64,000 bases of DNA, taken from the NCBI RefSeq assembly GCF_025717555.1, contig NZ_JAJIRP010000011.1:124001-188000 (forward strand). Direction: 5' to 3'. The notes under the pieces are model-generated. The model was given only the letters and a program-made list of their open reading frames with translations. It ran no database searches and was not told the DNA's origin. Made by a program: the position numbers and the translations under genes. Shown here in pieces: positions 26,731-36,663 of this stretch (positions within the stretch are counted from its first letter, which is position 1; each line of letters begins with the position of its first letter). The DNA comes from Paucibacter sp. B2R-40 (lineage in GTDB: Bacteria; Pseudomonadota; Gammaproteobacteria; Burkholderiales; Burkholderiaceae_C).

Positions 26731-28950
26731 TCAAAAAAGAATCAAACCTGCCTCCCGCTTTGCTCTGGTCAGAGCGACATAAAGCAGCCGTCGCTCTTGC
26801 GCTGTTTCCTCAAGGTCACCCAGCGCCGACCGTCGCCCCACAACGATTACACGGTCAAATTCCAGACCCTTGGCACGATGTAAGGTAGCAAACCGAACGG
26901 CCTCGGGCGCCGCCGTCATCATCTGATCTTTGTCGATCACAACAGTCGACATGCCTTCCGACTTACAGCGTTGTTCAATTGCCGATCTGACTGCCGTCGA
27001 TCGAACGAGCACAGCAGCGGTTCGAGAGACCACGCAATCATTGGCGTTGAGCGAAGCGTCGGCCTCGCGCCAGTTTTTCAGGTAGCGCACTGTTTCATCA
27101 ATAGCTGCAGCTAGATCATCAACTTGGATCATTGGATGACTTGGGCCATGTGAGAGGGACTTATAACGACGCAGTTCATCGTGGCCATCGTCCAGGTCGT
27201 CCACGTCCACCCCCTCAAGCAAAGCTACGGCCTGATTGCGAATCTCGGCTGTGGTGCGGTAGTTCAAATAGAGCTTTTTGCTGCGGCCACGAATATCAAT
27301 TCCACACTTACTCATGGCGGCACGGTTGCGCGGGTAAATGCGCTGATGTCCGTCTCCGACAAAGAACAGATCATTGTTGACGCATGGCACCATTGCGCGC
27401 AGAAGGCGCAGAGACTGTGTACCGAAGTCCTGCGTTTCATCGACGATGACGCTTGAGTAGACTTGCGTACTCACTTTGCCGGAAGCCTTAGCCTCGGCTG
27501 CTTCGGTCTCCAGCAGCGCTGTCGCATCGCGATACGCATCATCAACTTCCTTCAATTGCCTTGTACTCAATTGCTGACGGTACTCATCAAACACTGGCCA
27601 CACTGCATCTCGTTTGGACCGGGCCAAGGTCACGCCTCGTCCGATGCGCCTGGCTGCTCGGTACTCATCACGCGATGAAACACCCTGGGCCAAAACAACC
27701 TGATCGAACTCCTCGTCGTAGAACTCTTCTGTCAAGTCAAGTGAACTGTCTCGAGCTGCCATTGCCGTGCTCCATGCAGCTTTCGCTCCAGCATCTTCTT
27801 TGCGTCCGTAAACGATCCGATGAGGGTAGCGCCGAGCACGCAAAAAGGCATATACCCAAGCATCGAGATTCTTGACTTCGATCTTCTCCATCGTGCGAGG
27901 AGAGCACAGTGACTTTAGGTTGTCTTCAATGTCTCGGGCGAGGTTCTTGGTGAACGTCGTGAACAGCACCTTTTGACCATCGGCCGTGGCATTTTCAGCC
28001 AACCATTTGGCGCGGTGCATGGCCAGTACTGTCTTGCCTGTCCCAGCACCGCCAAGCACTCGGACGGGACCACTACGGCTACCACTGGCCAACTTGTGCT
28101 GTGTTGGATGCAAGAAGATGCGCCATTGCGCCAGTGGTGCATTGAGCATTGCGGCCATGGCAGCATCGTCGGTGACAACCACAAAGCGAGACTGGGATTC
28201 TGGCTTCAGCAACGCGGCTTCAAAGTCCTCCGTGTCAATCGCGCGGTCGACTCTCGTTTCTCGGGAACCAAGAACCTGGTCGACCGAATCTCCGGCACCA
28301 ACAAGGAACAAGCCCTCATAGGCCTCCAGTGGCAGACTTTCTTGCATGCCGTCAAGCTCAGACTCAGTGGCAATGCGACGCACGCGCGCGAGCAGATCCT
28401 CGGGCACTCCGAGCGCCAGCAAATGTTGGTCCGACAGCCCTTCGAAGCTTGCCCATGGTGTGTTGGCGCCGCCTTGGCCGCCGGGGAAGACTTCTGGGAC
28501 TTCCACCAGTGCGGCCACCGGAGGCGCCTCTTCAACGCTCGTCACTGTCTCTAGCACCACCACTTGCATCGCACCGGTGACACGATTGATTGCCAGCTTT
28601 CGGTTCTTTGCCCAGGCGTAGGCTGCGTCATGATGATCAACGTAAAGCAAGGTGTAGACATTGCCCCGTTCCGGCTTGTGCACGATGCCACGCCAGTCCA
28701 AATCTATGCGAACAGAACGAAGATTTGGGTCGCGGGACTGAATGTTCTCGTAGTTGATACCCGGCGCGGTAGGGTCAATTTGAAATGCCATCGCCCATTT
28801 CAAAACTTTGGCATGCACAGCCATTGGCAGCTTCGCCGTCTGGGCCAAAAAATCATGCGACATCGCCACCACAGGCTTGAAACCAGCGGCCCCCGTTCCC
28901 GCAATCCTGGCTCCGCTGTTCGTCGTTGCACTCATGTTTGAGGTGTTCAT
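26731..28950 (-). CDS. UvrD-type helicase with N-terminal RelE-like region
   Basis: This 739-aa protein starts at ATG 28950, behind a strong GGAGGGG site and overlapping the DUF1998 gene's stop by four bases. Residues about 25-120 look like a RelE/ParE toxin fold (short helices, then LRSVRIDLDWRGIVHK-type strands, then YVDHHDAAYAWA). An SF1 helicase follows, with Walker A GGAGTGKT near 300, DETQDFG near 503, HRAKGLEFDRV and LYVALTRA near the end. Such RelE-like plus UvrD fusions are known in defence islands. The toxin-like part may bind ribosomes or nucleic acid, or may only be a fold relative. Confidence 0.82.
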   Translation of the reverse strand: MNTSNMSATTNSGARIAGTGAAGFKPVVAMSHDFLAQTAKLPMAVHAKVLKWAMAFQIDPTAPGINYENIQSRDPNLRSVRIDLDWRGIVHKPERGNVYTLLYVDHHDAAYAWAKNRKLAINRVTGAMQVVVLETVTSVEEAPPVAALVEVPEVFPGGQGGANTPWASFEGLSDQHLLALGVPEDLLARVRRIATESELDGMQESLPLEAYEGLFLVGAGDSVDQVLGSRETRVDRAIDTEDFEAALLKPESQSRFVVVTDDAAMAAMLNAPLAQWRIFLHPTQHKLASGSRSGPVRVLGGAGTGKTVLAMHRAKWLAENATADGQKVLFTTFTKNLARDIEDNLKSLCSPRTMEKIEVKNLDAWVYAFLRARRYPHRIVYGRKEDAGAKAAWSTAMAARDSSLDLTEEFYDEEFDQVVLAQGVSSRDEYRAARRIGRGVTLARSKRDAVWPVFDEYRQQLSTRQLKEVDDAYRDATALLETEAAEAKASGKVSTQVYSSVIVDETQDFGTQSLRLLRAMVPCVNNDLFFVGDGHQRIYPRNRAAMSKCGIDIRGRSKKLYLNYRTTAEIRNQAVALLEGVDVDDLDDGHDELRRYKSLSHGPSHPMIQVDDLAAAIDETVRYLKNWREADASLNANDCVVSRTAAVLVRSTAVRSAIEQRCKSEGMSTVVIDKDQMMTAAPEAVRFATLHRAKGLEFDRVIVVGRRSALGDLEETAQERRLLYVALTRAKREAGLILF

Positions 28951-31900
28951 TGAATATCCCCTCCTTTCGAAATTTCGAGAATCGCCTCTGCCCAACTGCT
29001 TGCCGCCGCTCCAACTTCTTCTGTGACCAGAACGACCGTCCAACCCTGCGCCTGCCAAGTTGAAGCCAGATCCGCCTGCTCTGGAAGCAGCACTGCCACG
29101 CGATATTGCTGCCAAGCAATTTCAGCCTCAGCTTGAACGCGGCCACGGCCATCAACCAATTCAAGGCCTGCAACTGGCGGAGGCAAGCCTGCCGCCGCCA
29201 GCAATCGCAAACCCCCATGCACTGCAGGTAATGTGTCATTCAAAGTGGCAGTCCACTCAGCCGCCAATGCGGCGCCATCGCTTGGAACTGGCGGCGTTGC
29301 GCAAATCGTTGGCTTCAACAGTTCGCAATCGCCCGCCTGCAAGCCACTGGCACTCATCATCACAAAGCCTGGCAGGGTCTGCATGGTATTGAAGAGCGCG
29401 AGCCAATGTCGCCACTGCAAATGCAGTGTCTTTTCCGTATCTGCGAGCGCTTCGTCCAAAAGCAAAAGTCCGGGCGCCTCACCTTCAGTCAAGCCACCTT
29501 TCAAAAGGCTGGCTGGCCAGCGCCATGCCAGACGCGGCTGGACACCCTCGCGGCTCAACACGGGTAGGCTTTTGCTCGGCGGCGGGTGCATCCAATCCGG
29601 CAGGGCTTGCCAAAGGCTTGTCAATGTTGCCTCGATCGCCGCCGCTTCAGTCCCTCCTGGAGGGCAAGCCATCAAGAAGCTTGCCCAAATAGCATTGTGC
29701 TGCGCCCTTACCTCAGCGTCGTTTCCTGCTCGCTCAAGCCACCAAAGCAGTTGGGCCACGCCATTGCTCGCAAACGCGCCCTTCTCTGCACGTGCAAGCG
29801 TCGGACTTGCTTGTAGGCCGTCATGTCGATTCATACGCACAAGTGGTGATTCCAGGTCAGTCACTGTTTTGCCATCAAGCGCTGCCTTGACGTCGTCGTG
29901 TGTGATCGACCAGACCCAAAACCGGCCGCTCGCAACCAATGCGCTACGTTTAAGTGCATCGGCCCGAATGCTGTTCTTGTGAAAGGACCAGCCGTCACAG
30001 AACACGGCAATTGGTCGCTTCTTGTTTGCCCCGCTCACCGTGGCTGGCCAGGGCCAAAGCACGAAATCAGGCCGGCTGCTTACCGCAACGCCATCGCTCG
30101 GTCCAAGATCACATTGGGGCTGAACTTTGTACCGTTGATCCCCTACCTCCAACAACCAACCCGATTTCCCATTCACAATGTCCTGGACCAATTTAGTCTT
30201 AGGCAGCCCTGAGGCGGCTACCGCCTCAGGCAACCCGAGGCGGCGTAAGCTCTCGATGAACCTGGCCTCAAGCACTGAATCGAAATTGGGGTTGATAAAA
30301 ATTTCAGAGATCGTCTTTACTCGCTCCATGTCTCCAAGCGCGCTCACCAGTTCCGACAACACTTCACGCGCCCTGTCCCGAGAAACCATATCCATCTTGC
30401 GACCAAGTCGATACTGATAGACGCAGCGGTAACAGCCATCCTTATCGGGGTCCGCATTGCAAGGGCAATCGGTAATAGCGGCTAGCGCCAATGTCAGTAC
30501 ATCGGCCAGAGTACCCGCCTTCCCGGCCAACAGTTGGTGCAAATATCCGGTGCCACCAGGCACCGAGTCATAGACCATTACGTAATGTCGGCGTGCGCCG
30601 CCATCCTTGCCGGGCTCGTCCTGAGTCACGACACGCAGGTGATCTACCTTTCCACCGAAACGCCGCTTTAGCCCCAACTGAAGCGCCGCCATGAAAGACT
30701 GCACCACTCCTTCGTCAACACCATGCCGTGTATACGGAACTAATATGCGCAGGGCTTCGGAGCTGAACTCGCGGTAAAGATACAGACAGTCAAAAATGTT
30801 GCCCGGCTGATTGCTATCGCGCACCTTGCAATCAAAGCTGTGCTGCTGTTCAGTGCCTGCACTGTCATCCCCGGCGTGCTTGCGCTTCTGCGGCGTCTGC
30901 ACTTTTCCGCAATGCTTGCAGAGCTTGAAACCAGCTCGCACAGCTTCCACATCGGCAACCTTGAAAGTCTCACCAGGCTTGGCCAACTCACCGAAATTCA
31001 TGTCCCGAAAACTCACCTTCGAGACAAACTCGAAGCCGAATGGCAATGTCCCTGTCTTAAGCTGCCAGGCTTCGCGCACGTCGGTTGCTTCGAAGTCCGC
31101 CAACAACTGCCGGACATAGAAGCGCGGTTCACGATCATCCGCGCTGTCATCGATACGTACCTTGGTGTCATCGCTGTTGGCAATTGCCTGCTTGAAGCGC
31201 AGCAACATACGCTTCTGTGCCTCGTCGCTCCACATGGCATCGGAACAGCGTGGGCATGTAGTGTGGACGTCAGCAGAGGTCTCCAAATTCTGCATATGGT
31301 GGCAAGAAGCGCACAAGCGCCAGCGCTCCGTTTTGGCCAGCGCCATATTGATTTGGTCCACCTCGACCCGGCGCTGATTGGCATAGAAACGATTCTCTGG
31401 CGCAAATTCAGACAACGCTGAATTTGCTGGGCGCTCGTATTTAAGTGCCGGCAGGGCGACGTACTTCCCCTCGCCCGGTTCACCTTCGGCGCGCGCTCGC
31501 CAGAGCACTGACTTCAACTCAATGCCAGCCTCTGGGAAGGCGTAGTTCGGGATCAAACCTGCATCGGTCAAGGTATTCAGAAGCTCCCGTCCATTGATCT
31601 CGGCAATCAATTCCAGCATCTTGTCGCGCTCTCGCAGCAGCGAGTCAATCTCGGCCAGAGTGGCTTCGTCCTTGGGCCGTTGGCGCGCGGTTTGTACCAA
31701 GACATCAAGCTGCAGTTTGCGTTTCTTGTGCTGTTTACGCTCTTCGGCAAGTTCCTCCAGCGCCTTGATCAGGCGGGTTCGCAGCCCGTCCGCATCGCCG
31801 TTACCCTGGACGAAGGCCGTCAATCGTCCTCGCACCTCGTCGTCCAGGTCATCGTCCAGTAGTTCCAGAAATCCCTGCAACAGACGCGGCTCATGTTTGA

Positions 31901-34900
31901 GCACATGGTCTGCAAAGGTATAGGGGAAACGGGACATATTGGCCTGTTCCACGGCATCGAGCGCAGTCGATGTCTTTACCGGCAAGGCTGTGGCAGAAGT
32001 CAGTCCTTCAACCCAATCGTCCATGCAATAGGCGAACAACTGCCTTCTAAGCACCTCAGCGGCGCGCATGAAAACGCCAGGCGGAGCGACTTCTCCCGCC
32101 AGCATTTCAGCCGTTGCGTCGAAGAAGTAGAGATCATGCGGGCTGCTTCCGTCTGCCAGCGTCGCGGCCATCGCGTTGCCGTCACGACGCCCGGCTCGGC
32201 CCACCCGTTGTAAAAAACTTGCCTGGTTCGGCGGCACTGAACACAGCAAAACTTGCGACAGATCGCCAATATCCACGCCCATCTCTAGTGTCGGTGTAGC
32301 CGACAGCAGGTTCTCAAACCAGGGTTTGGGATGCTTATCCTTGAAGCGGATTTCCAAGGCCTCGCGTTCCTTTCGCTCCAGCAAGCCTGTGTGCTCCGCC
32401 GCCATCACACGCCGCAAGTCGGCTCGTTCAAAACGATTTGCTAGCCAACCCCGTGCTGGAGCTTGCTCGGTGTAATGCTCATGTGTCGCATCGAGGCACG
32501 GCATGTCAAGCAAGGCTGCCGCAGCCTCCCTCGGCACCGCCAACCGCCGCGTGCCGGCCGATGTGGTCAGCAAAACCAAATCCGTCTCAAGTTGCAAGCT
32601 CTGCGGTGCCAGAGCAATAGATTCACCAAAATCGCCTGTTGTGCGGACCATGGCGCCGGCCACCTCAAGCGCCGAGATCGCAGTCAGATACAGCTCTTTT
32701 GCCAAGCCAGTAGCAAGCAGCATGTCTCGTCCCAACGTGGCTGCGGCCCAGCGCTCATACCAGTTGTTGCGCAGGCCACCGGTGGCTGCACCGGCCAGCG
32801 TCTCAAAATGCTTGTGTTGGCCGAGTGATAGAAAAATGGGCCTGGGCGTACGCTCCCCCATCGCAGGCATCCAGTCACTCCGAGCCTTTTGGCGCAACAG
32901 GCCAAATACATTGCCGTCCTGCGCATAGGTTTCCAGTTCGGGATGCATGACCGCGCCGCATTGCCGGAGGTGAGTAACAAAACCCCAGAGCCAATGCACA
33001 ACCGAAGTCTCGCGCAAACCTTGAGCGCCGAATTGCTCACGCAAACGCGGTGCAAGGTCGGCTGCAACGTTTTGCAGCAGAGCCAGCGGCAGCCCGAGCG
33101 CAGCCACTCCTACGCGCTCTAACGTTCGCCCGCGATGCCCCAGATAAGTGAACTCGAGGTAGGCTTGCCAGAGCAATCGTTTGAGTACCTTGGCTGGTAA
33201 GCGGCTGCCCTCAGGCAAAGCCCCCATTTTCTGCAAACCATGTACCCAGTCACGCTGCCAGGTCATGTTTGGCCCAAGAAACTCCGAGACAAACTTGTCC
33301 GCTGGCATATGCAAGTCGCCGTCCGGCTGGATGCATTGGCGCTCTAAGTTCGCAAGAAAACCCGCCCAAGGCAGAGCAGTCGCCCCTGCCGCTTGCACCT
33401 GGCTGCGCAAGGCTTTTGCCAAGGCAGTGCGCACATTATTGAGGTAGGTTCTCGCACCAAAAAAACCGGCCCGATGTGCTGCGTCCTGTACCGAGTCAGA
33501 AAACGCGATCAGCTTCTTATCGTCATTGAAGGGGCTCGCCCAGCTGTGCTCCACCACTTGCGAACCCAGCGTTGCATTGCGTGCACCCAGAAGAATCAGG
33601 CGGTCCCGTGTACCGCACGCAGGACATGCCGTGTCATGGCGCGTGAATTGAGCGTTGCCCTGAGTGAACTTACGTAGACCTGTGGTTTGGAATACCCCAA
33701 GAAGTTCGTGGTGACCGCAAGCCTGGCAAGGCCCGTTTCCTTGTTGAAGCTGGCCGCAGGAGGTGCAAAGCGAACGAGGCACCCCATCAACTTGGTAATG
33801 GGGGCGGGACAATCCATCAAGTGCGTAAAGCCGTGTGCTGTCGGGCCTGCCAGCAAACCAAGTGTTGTAAATTTCTTCGAGCTTGGACGACAACTTGTTC
33901 GTCCCTTCCGGCAACCGAGACAACCACCCCGTCGTATGACATTCGCTGCATTGCACCAGAGGCAGGTGCAAGCCGCCAGGGTTGGCTCCGAGCTGCGAAG
34001 AATGTTGCAGCTTCACGTCGCCTGGGTTCAAGGCCACATTCGCCACCATTCGCCGCAGCTCCCGCAGCCAGAGCTGAACCCTCACCGTCACCAAAGGCAA
34101 GGTCTTGACGACGCCTTGGCCATTTGCAGTGACAGCGGCATCGACTACGGGGCTGCGTGCCCAAGAAACCAGCACCAACAGCGCATCAATTACTTCCCGC
34201 AAATGACCGTTGGCTGCTGCCGGCAAGGCCTTGCCTTGCATCTGTTCGGCCAGAACACCCATATCCAGCACATCGCCCTTGACCCGTTTGAGTAAGTTTG
34301 AGAACAGCAAATGGTGCTTGAGCATCTGCCCCAAACGAATACGCCAAGCGGGCGAGTTCACATCCTCAATGGAAGGCGTTGCTTCGTCAGCGAAGAAAAC
34401 CGTGAACCAAGCCTGTACCGCCAACTGAGGGCTCGCATAGCGCGCGGGATCGAGCACCTCGGCAAAATCAGAACGGGCAGGTAGAAAATAGTCGGTCGTG
34501 GCATCGCCCAGAAACTCGCCGACCAACAAGCGGTTTTCGGTCACAACAGACTCAGGCGGAAACGGGCTGCCAAAGATCTGGCGAGCGTACTCGCGCAATG
34601 GCGCAGTGCCTTGCCCTCCGTGCCCACCGCCCAGTGTGGCCGAAGTTCCTACGCATAACCAATGATTGACTGGCACCTTTAAACGCGCGCGCAAGCGACG
34701 GAGCAGCAGCGCCAAGTCGGTACCCTGTGCGCCATCAAAGGTATGCAATTCATCCACCACCAGATGACGCAGGGTCGTAGGCGTATTGCTCTTCCACAAC
34801 TGCCTATCTGTCGGCCGTAGCAGCAGGTAGTCAAGCATCTTGTAATTGGTCAGCAAGACGTCCGGTGGATGCTTGCGCATCGTTTCGCGATCGGTGATCA

Positions 34901-35462
34901 CCCCTGTAGGAGTCATTGCTACACCGCTGCCCGGCTCGGTCACGCCACCTACAAACAACCCGATCCGCAGACCTTTGAAAGCCGGTGTGCTGGCCACCAT
35001 CATGGCAAGACGCCTGGCTTGGTCTGTTGCCAAGGCGTTCATCGGGTAGATCACCAAGGCCTTGATGCCGCGCTCACCTGCAGCCAACGCGCGTGCGGCG
35101 TGGTCTAGCATCGGATAGACAAAACACTCAGTCTTGCCGCTACCAGTCCCGGTAGCCACCAGCGTATTGCCAGGAACATGGTCCGACCCGCTCTGCGTGT
35201 TCAGCCGTTGCCAGGCCAGCTCCTGATGCGTAAAACCAGGAAACTCTGTCTCGAAGTTGGAAAAAAAATTTCGCCCTTTTACCCCGGGCCGAAACGGAAG
35301 CCCCAGTTGCAGGTAAGGGCCCTTCAGCCACTCGGCTTGGTTTTCGGTCGACGTGAAGCGGGCCATCATGCCGTGCAAATGCGGGTCCGACGGCTCGAAG
35401 CCCGTGAGCAAAAACTGCTTAAGGCCGTCCTGAATATCACGGGTCAAAAGTGAAGGGAGCAT
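28947..35462 (-). CDS. Giant DUF1998 helicase, DruE-like or fused DrmA/DrmB
   Basis: This 2171-aa SF2 helicase has Walker A TGTGSGKT (104-111), DELH box (237-240), a CxxC-rich zinc-binding region from about 505 to 620, and SATPTLEMGVDIGD with RVGRAGRR near 1090. Another CxxC cluster lies near 1430. The DUF1998 zinc motif follows (CPCN, then CYRC, near 1662-1676). A Vsr/DUF559-like nuclease fold comes after that, with RPDFVLWP and CDGWSFH near 1823, then an extra ~330-residue tail. The single-chain DEAD plus DUF1998 layout matches Druantia DruE; in DISARM the same parts are split into DrmA and DrmB. Overlap coupling ties it to the UvrD gene downstream. Confidence 0.85.
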   Translation of the reverse strand: MLPSLLTRDIQDGLKQFLLTGFEPSDPHLHGMMARFTSTENQAEWLKGPYLQLGLPFRPGVKGRNFFSNFETEFPGFTHQELAWQRLNTQSGSDHVPGNTLVATGTGSGKTECFVYPMLDHAARALAAGERGIKALVIYPMNALATDQARRLAMMVASTPAFKGLRIGLFVGGVTEPGSGVAMTPTGVITDRETMRKHPPDVLLTNYKMLDYLLLRPTDRQLWKSNTPTTLRHLVVDELHTFDGAQGTDLALLLRRLRARLKVPVNHWLCVGTSATLGGGHGGQGTAPLREYARQIFGSPFPPESVVTENRLLVGEFLGDATTDYFLPARSDFAEVLDPARYASPQLAVQAWFTVFFADEATPSIEDVNSPAWRIRLGQMLKHHLLFSNLLKRVKGDVLDMGVLAEQMQGKALPAAANGHLREVIDALLVLVSWARSPVVDAAVTANGQGVVKTLPLVTVRVQLWLRELRRMVANVALNPGDVKLQHSSQLGANPGGLHLPLVQCSECHTTGWLSRLPEGTNKLSSKLEEIYNTWFAGRPDSTRLYALDGLSRPHYQVDGVPRSLCTSCGQLQQGNGPCQACGHHELLGVFQTTGLRKFTQGNAQFTRHDTACPACGTRDRLILLGARNATLGSQVVEHSWASPFNDDKKLIAFSDSVQDAAHRAGFFGARTYLNNVRTALAKALRSQVQAAGATALPWAGFLANLERQCIQPDGDLHMPADKFVSEFLGPNMTWQRDWVHGLQKMGALPEGSRLPAKVLKRLLWQAYLEFTYLGHRGRTLERVGVAALGLPLALLQNVAADLAPRLREQFGAQGLRETSVVHWLWGFVTHLRQCGAVMHPELETYAQDGNVFGLLRQKARSDWMPAMGERTPRPIFLSLGQHKHFETLAGAATGGLRNNWYERWAAATLGRDMLLATGLAKELYLTAISALEVAGAMVRTTGDFGESIALAPQSLQLETDLVLLTTSAGTRRLAVPREAAAALLDMPCLDATHEHYTEQAPARGWLANRFERADLRRVMAAEHTGLLERKEREALEIRFKDKHPKPWFENLLSATPTLEMGVDIGDLSQVLLCSVPPNQASFLQRVGRAGRRDGNAMAATLADGSSPHDLYFFDATAEMLAGEVAPPGVFMRAAEVLRRQLFAYCMDDWVEGLTSATALPVKTSTALDAVEQANMSRFPYTFADHVLKHEPRLLQGFLELLDDDLDDEVRGRLTAFVQGNGDADGLRTRLIKALEELAEERKQHKKRKLQLDVLVQTARQRPKDEATLAEIDSLLRERDKMLELIAEINGRELLNTLTDAGLIPNYAFPEAGIELKSVLWRARAEGEPGEGKYVALPALKYERPANSALSEFAPENRFYANQRRVEVDQINMALAKTERWRLCASCHHMQNLETSADVHTTCPRCSDAMWSDEAQKRMLLRFKQAIANSDDTKVRIDDSADDREPRFYVRQLLADFEATDVREAWQLKTGTLPFGFEFVSKVSFRDMNFGELAKPGETFKVADVEAVRAGFKLCKHCGKVQTPQKRKHAGDDSAGTEQQHSFDCKVRDSNQPGNIFDCLYLYREFSSEALRILVPYTRHGVDEGVVQSFMAALQLGLKRRFGGKVDHLRVVTQDEPGKDGGARRHYVMVYDSVPGGTGYLHQLLAGKAGTLADVLTLALAAITDCPCNADPDKDGCYRCVYQYRLGRKMDMVSRDRAREVLSELVSALGDMERVKTISEIFINPNFDSVLEARFIESLRRLGLPEAVAASGLPKTKLVQDIVNGKSGWLLEVGDQRYKVQPQCDLGPSDGVAVSSRPDFVLWPWPATVSGANKKRPIAVFCDGWSFHKNSIRADALKRSALVASGRFWVWSITHDDVKAALDGKTVTDLESPLVRMNRHDGLQASPTLARAEKGAFASNGVAQLLWWLERAGNDAEVRAQHNAIWASFLMACPPGGTEAAAIEATLTSLWQALPDWMHPPPSKSLPVLSREGVQPRLAWRWPASLLKGGLTEGEAPGLLLLDEALADTEKTLHLQWRHWLALFNTMQTLPGFVMMSASGLQAGDCELLKPTICATPPVPSDGAALAAEWTATLNDTLPAVHGGLRLLAAAGLPPPVAGLELVDGRGRVQAEAEIAWQQYRVAVLLPEQADLASTWQAQGWTVVLVTEEVGAAASSWAEAILEISKGGDIQ

Positions 35463-35581
35463 GAATGAAGAGTCCTGAACTTCTAGATGGCCTAAGGGCT
35501 CAAGGGGTGTAACTGGTGAAATGGACCAAAACGGTGTCCTGTGCTGCTACCGCGCCGGGTGCGGCTACACCGCAGCCTGGA

Positions 35582-36496
35582 CTACACCGCCGGGTCGGAC
35601 GCCCGCCATACTGCCGTCGTCATGCCCGCAGCCTCTAGCCAAGGCACTGGGTTTTGCAAAGGTTCACCAACAACTTTGCCGCCCCCATCGGTCACTAACA
35701 CCCGGTAAAGCCAGCCCTTGTCGCCCAAGGCCGCGAGCACCTTGCGCTCGTTTTCCGAGAGGTAGATATCGCTGCCCAGCCTGGTCGTACTCTTGACCTC
35801 TATGCAGCGCTCCTCGCCCGGCCATGAGGACTCAATGTCATAGCCACGACCGACATCGCTCAGCGCTACATGGTGAACAAAGGCTACAGGATTGACGCAA
35901 CCGGCCTTACTCAACCGGGCCCGTTCAAATTCCAACGCTGCGAGTTCGCCCGCCTTACCGGTCTCGCCTTGCTGATTCAACTGCGCGAGCAAGTCTTCCA
36001 TCGAAACCACCCTGCGACCCGAAGTGCTGCTTGGTGGTGGGGATGCGGCTGGGACAGAGTGGCCCGAAGCTTCGACTCCCGCAGGTTCAACTGCAGCCGG
36101 GGCTAGATAAAGATCCAGCAAGCGGCGTATCTCGGCCCGAGCCACCTTGACTCGTATAACGACGTTGTCTCTCGAGGGCGTCAGGTAAGGCACCTTGCCT
36201 TGCATCAGAGCCGAACCCGCATTGCCATCCTTGGGGTAGGTTTTCTTGATGCTGACAGAAGGCCAAATGGCGCTCAAAGATTGCCCATTGCGAGTGCGAT
36301 CTCGCATCACGAATATGAGATCGCGCTTGTTGAAAGGCAGTTGCAAGGTCAGTCCACCATGCCGAGGAAAGGAATAGGCAACCCTTGGATCCTCATCGTG
36401 GTCCGACGCATAGCCAGGGATTGCGCCGTAGTCATTTGTCATTAGCTCGACCGCGTGGCGGACATCGTCTCCCACCGCATAGCTCTTCTCGCCCAT
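35582..36496 (-). CDS. DUF3883 protein, predicted PD-(D/E)XK fold
   Basis: The C-terminal domain (about residues 180-290 of 304) is DUF3883: a helix with GELAALEFER, then GYDIES, EVKST and SDIYLSENE followed by a Tyr-containing strand. The Glu, Asp and EVK positions match a restriction-type nuclease core, and the family accompanies McrB-like, BREX and other defence genes. The N-terminal ~120 residues form a separate alpha/beta domain, joined by a Pro/Ser-rich linker. I take ATG 36496; a TTG five codons upstream is also open. It precedes the giant helicase gene by ~120 bp. Role inferred: DNA cleavage or modified-DNA sensing. Confidence 0.8.
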   Translation of the reverse strand: MGEKSYAVGDDVRHAVELMTNDYGAIPGYASDHDEDPRVAYSFPRHGGLTLQLPFNKRDLIFVMRDRTRNGQSLSAIWPSVSIKKTYPKDGNAGSALMQGKVPYLTPSRDNVVIRVKVARAEIRRLLDLYLAPAAVEPAGVEASGHSVPAASPPPSSTSGRRVVSMEDLLAQLNQQGETGKAGELAALEFERARLSKAGCVNPVAFVHHVALSDVGRGYDIESSWPGEERCIEVKSTTRLGSDIYLSENERKVLAALGDKGWLYRVLVTDGGGKVVGEPLQNPVPWLEAAGMTTAVWRASDPAV

Positions 36497-36663
36497 GTGT
36501 ATCGTGCTCAAGTCAGTCTCGATTCGAAGTTAACAACATTCACACAACTCCTGTTCGGCGTGCTTTACGACTGCCCGCTCAGTGCGCCGTACCTATCCAT
36601 GTGCGAACTTGATGCAATCTCTGAGGGCGCCCCATAAAATGCTTTCTTGTGATGTCAGGTTCA

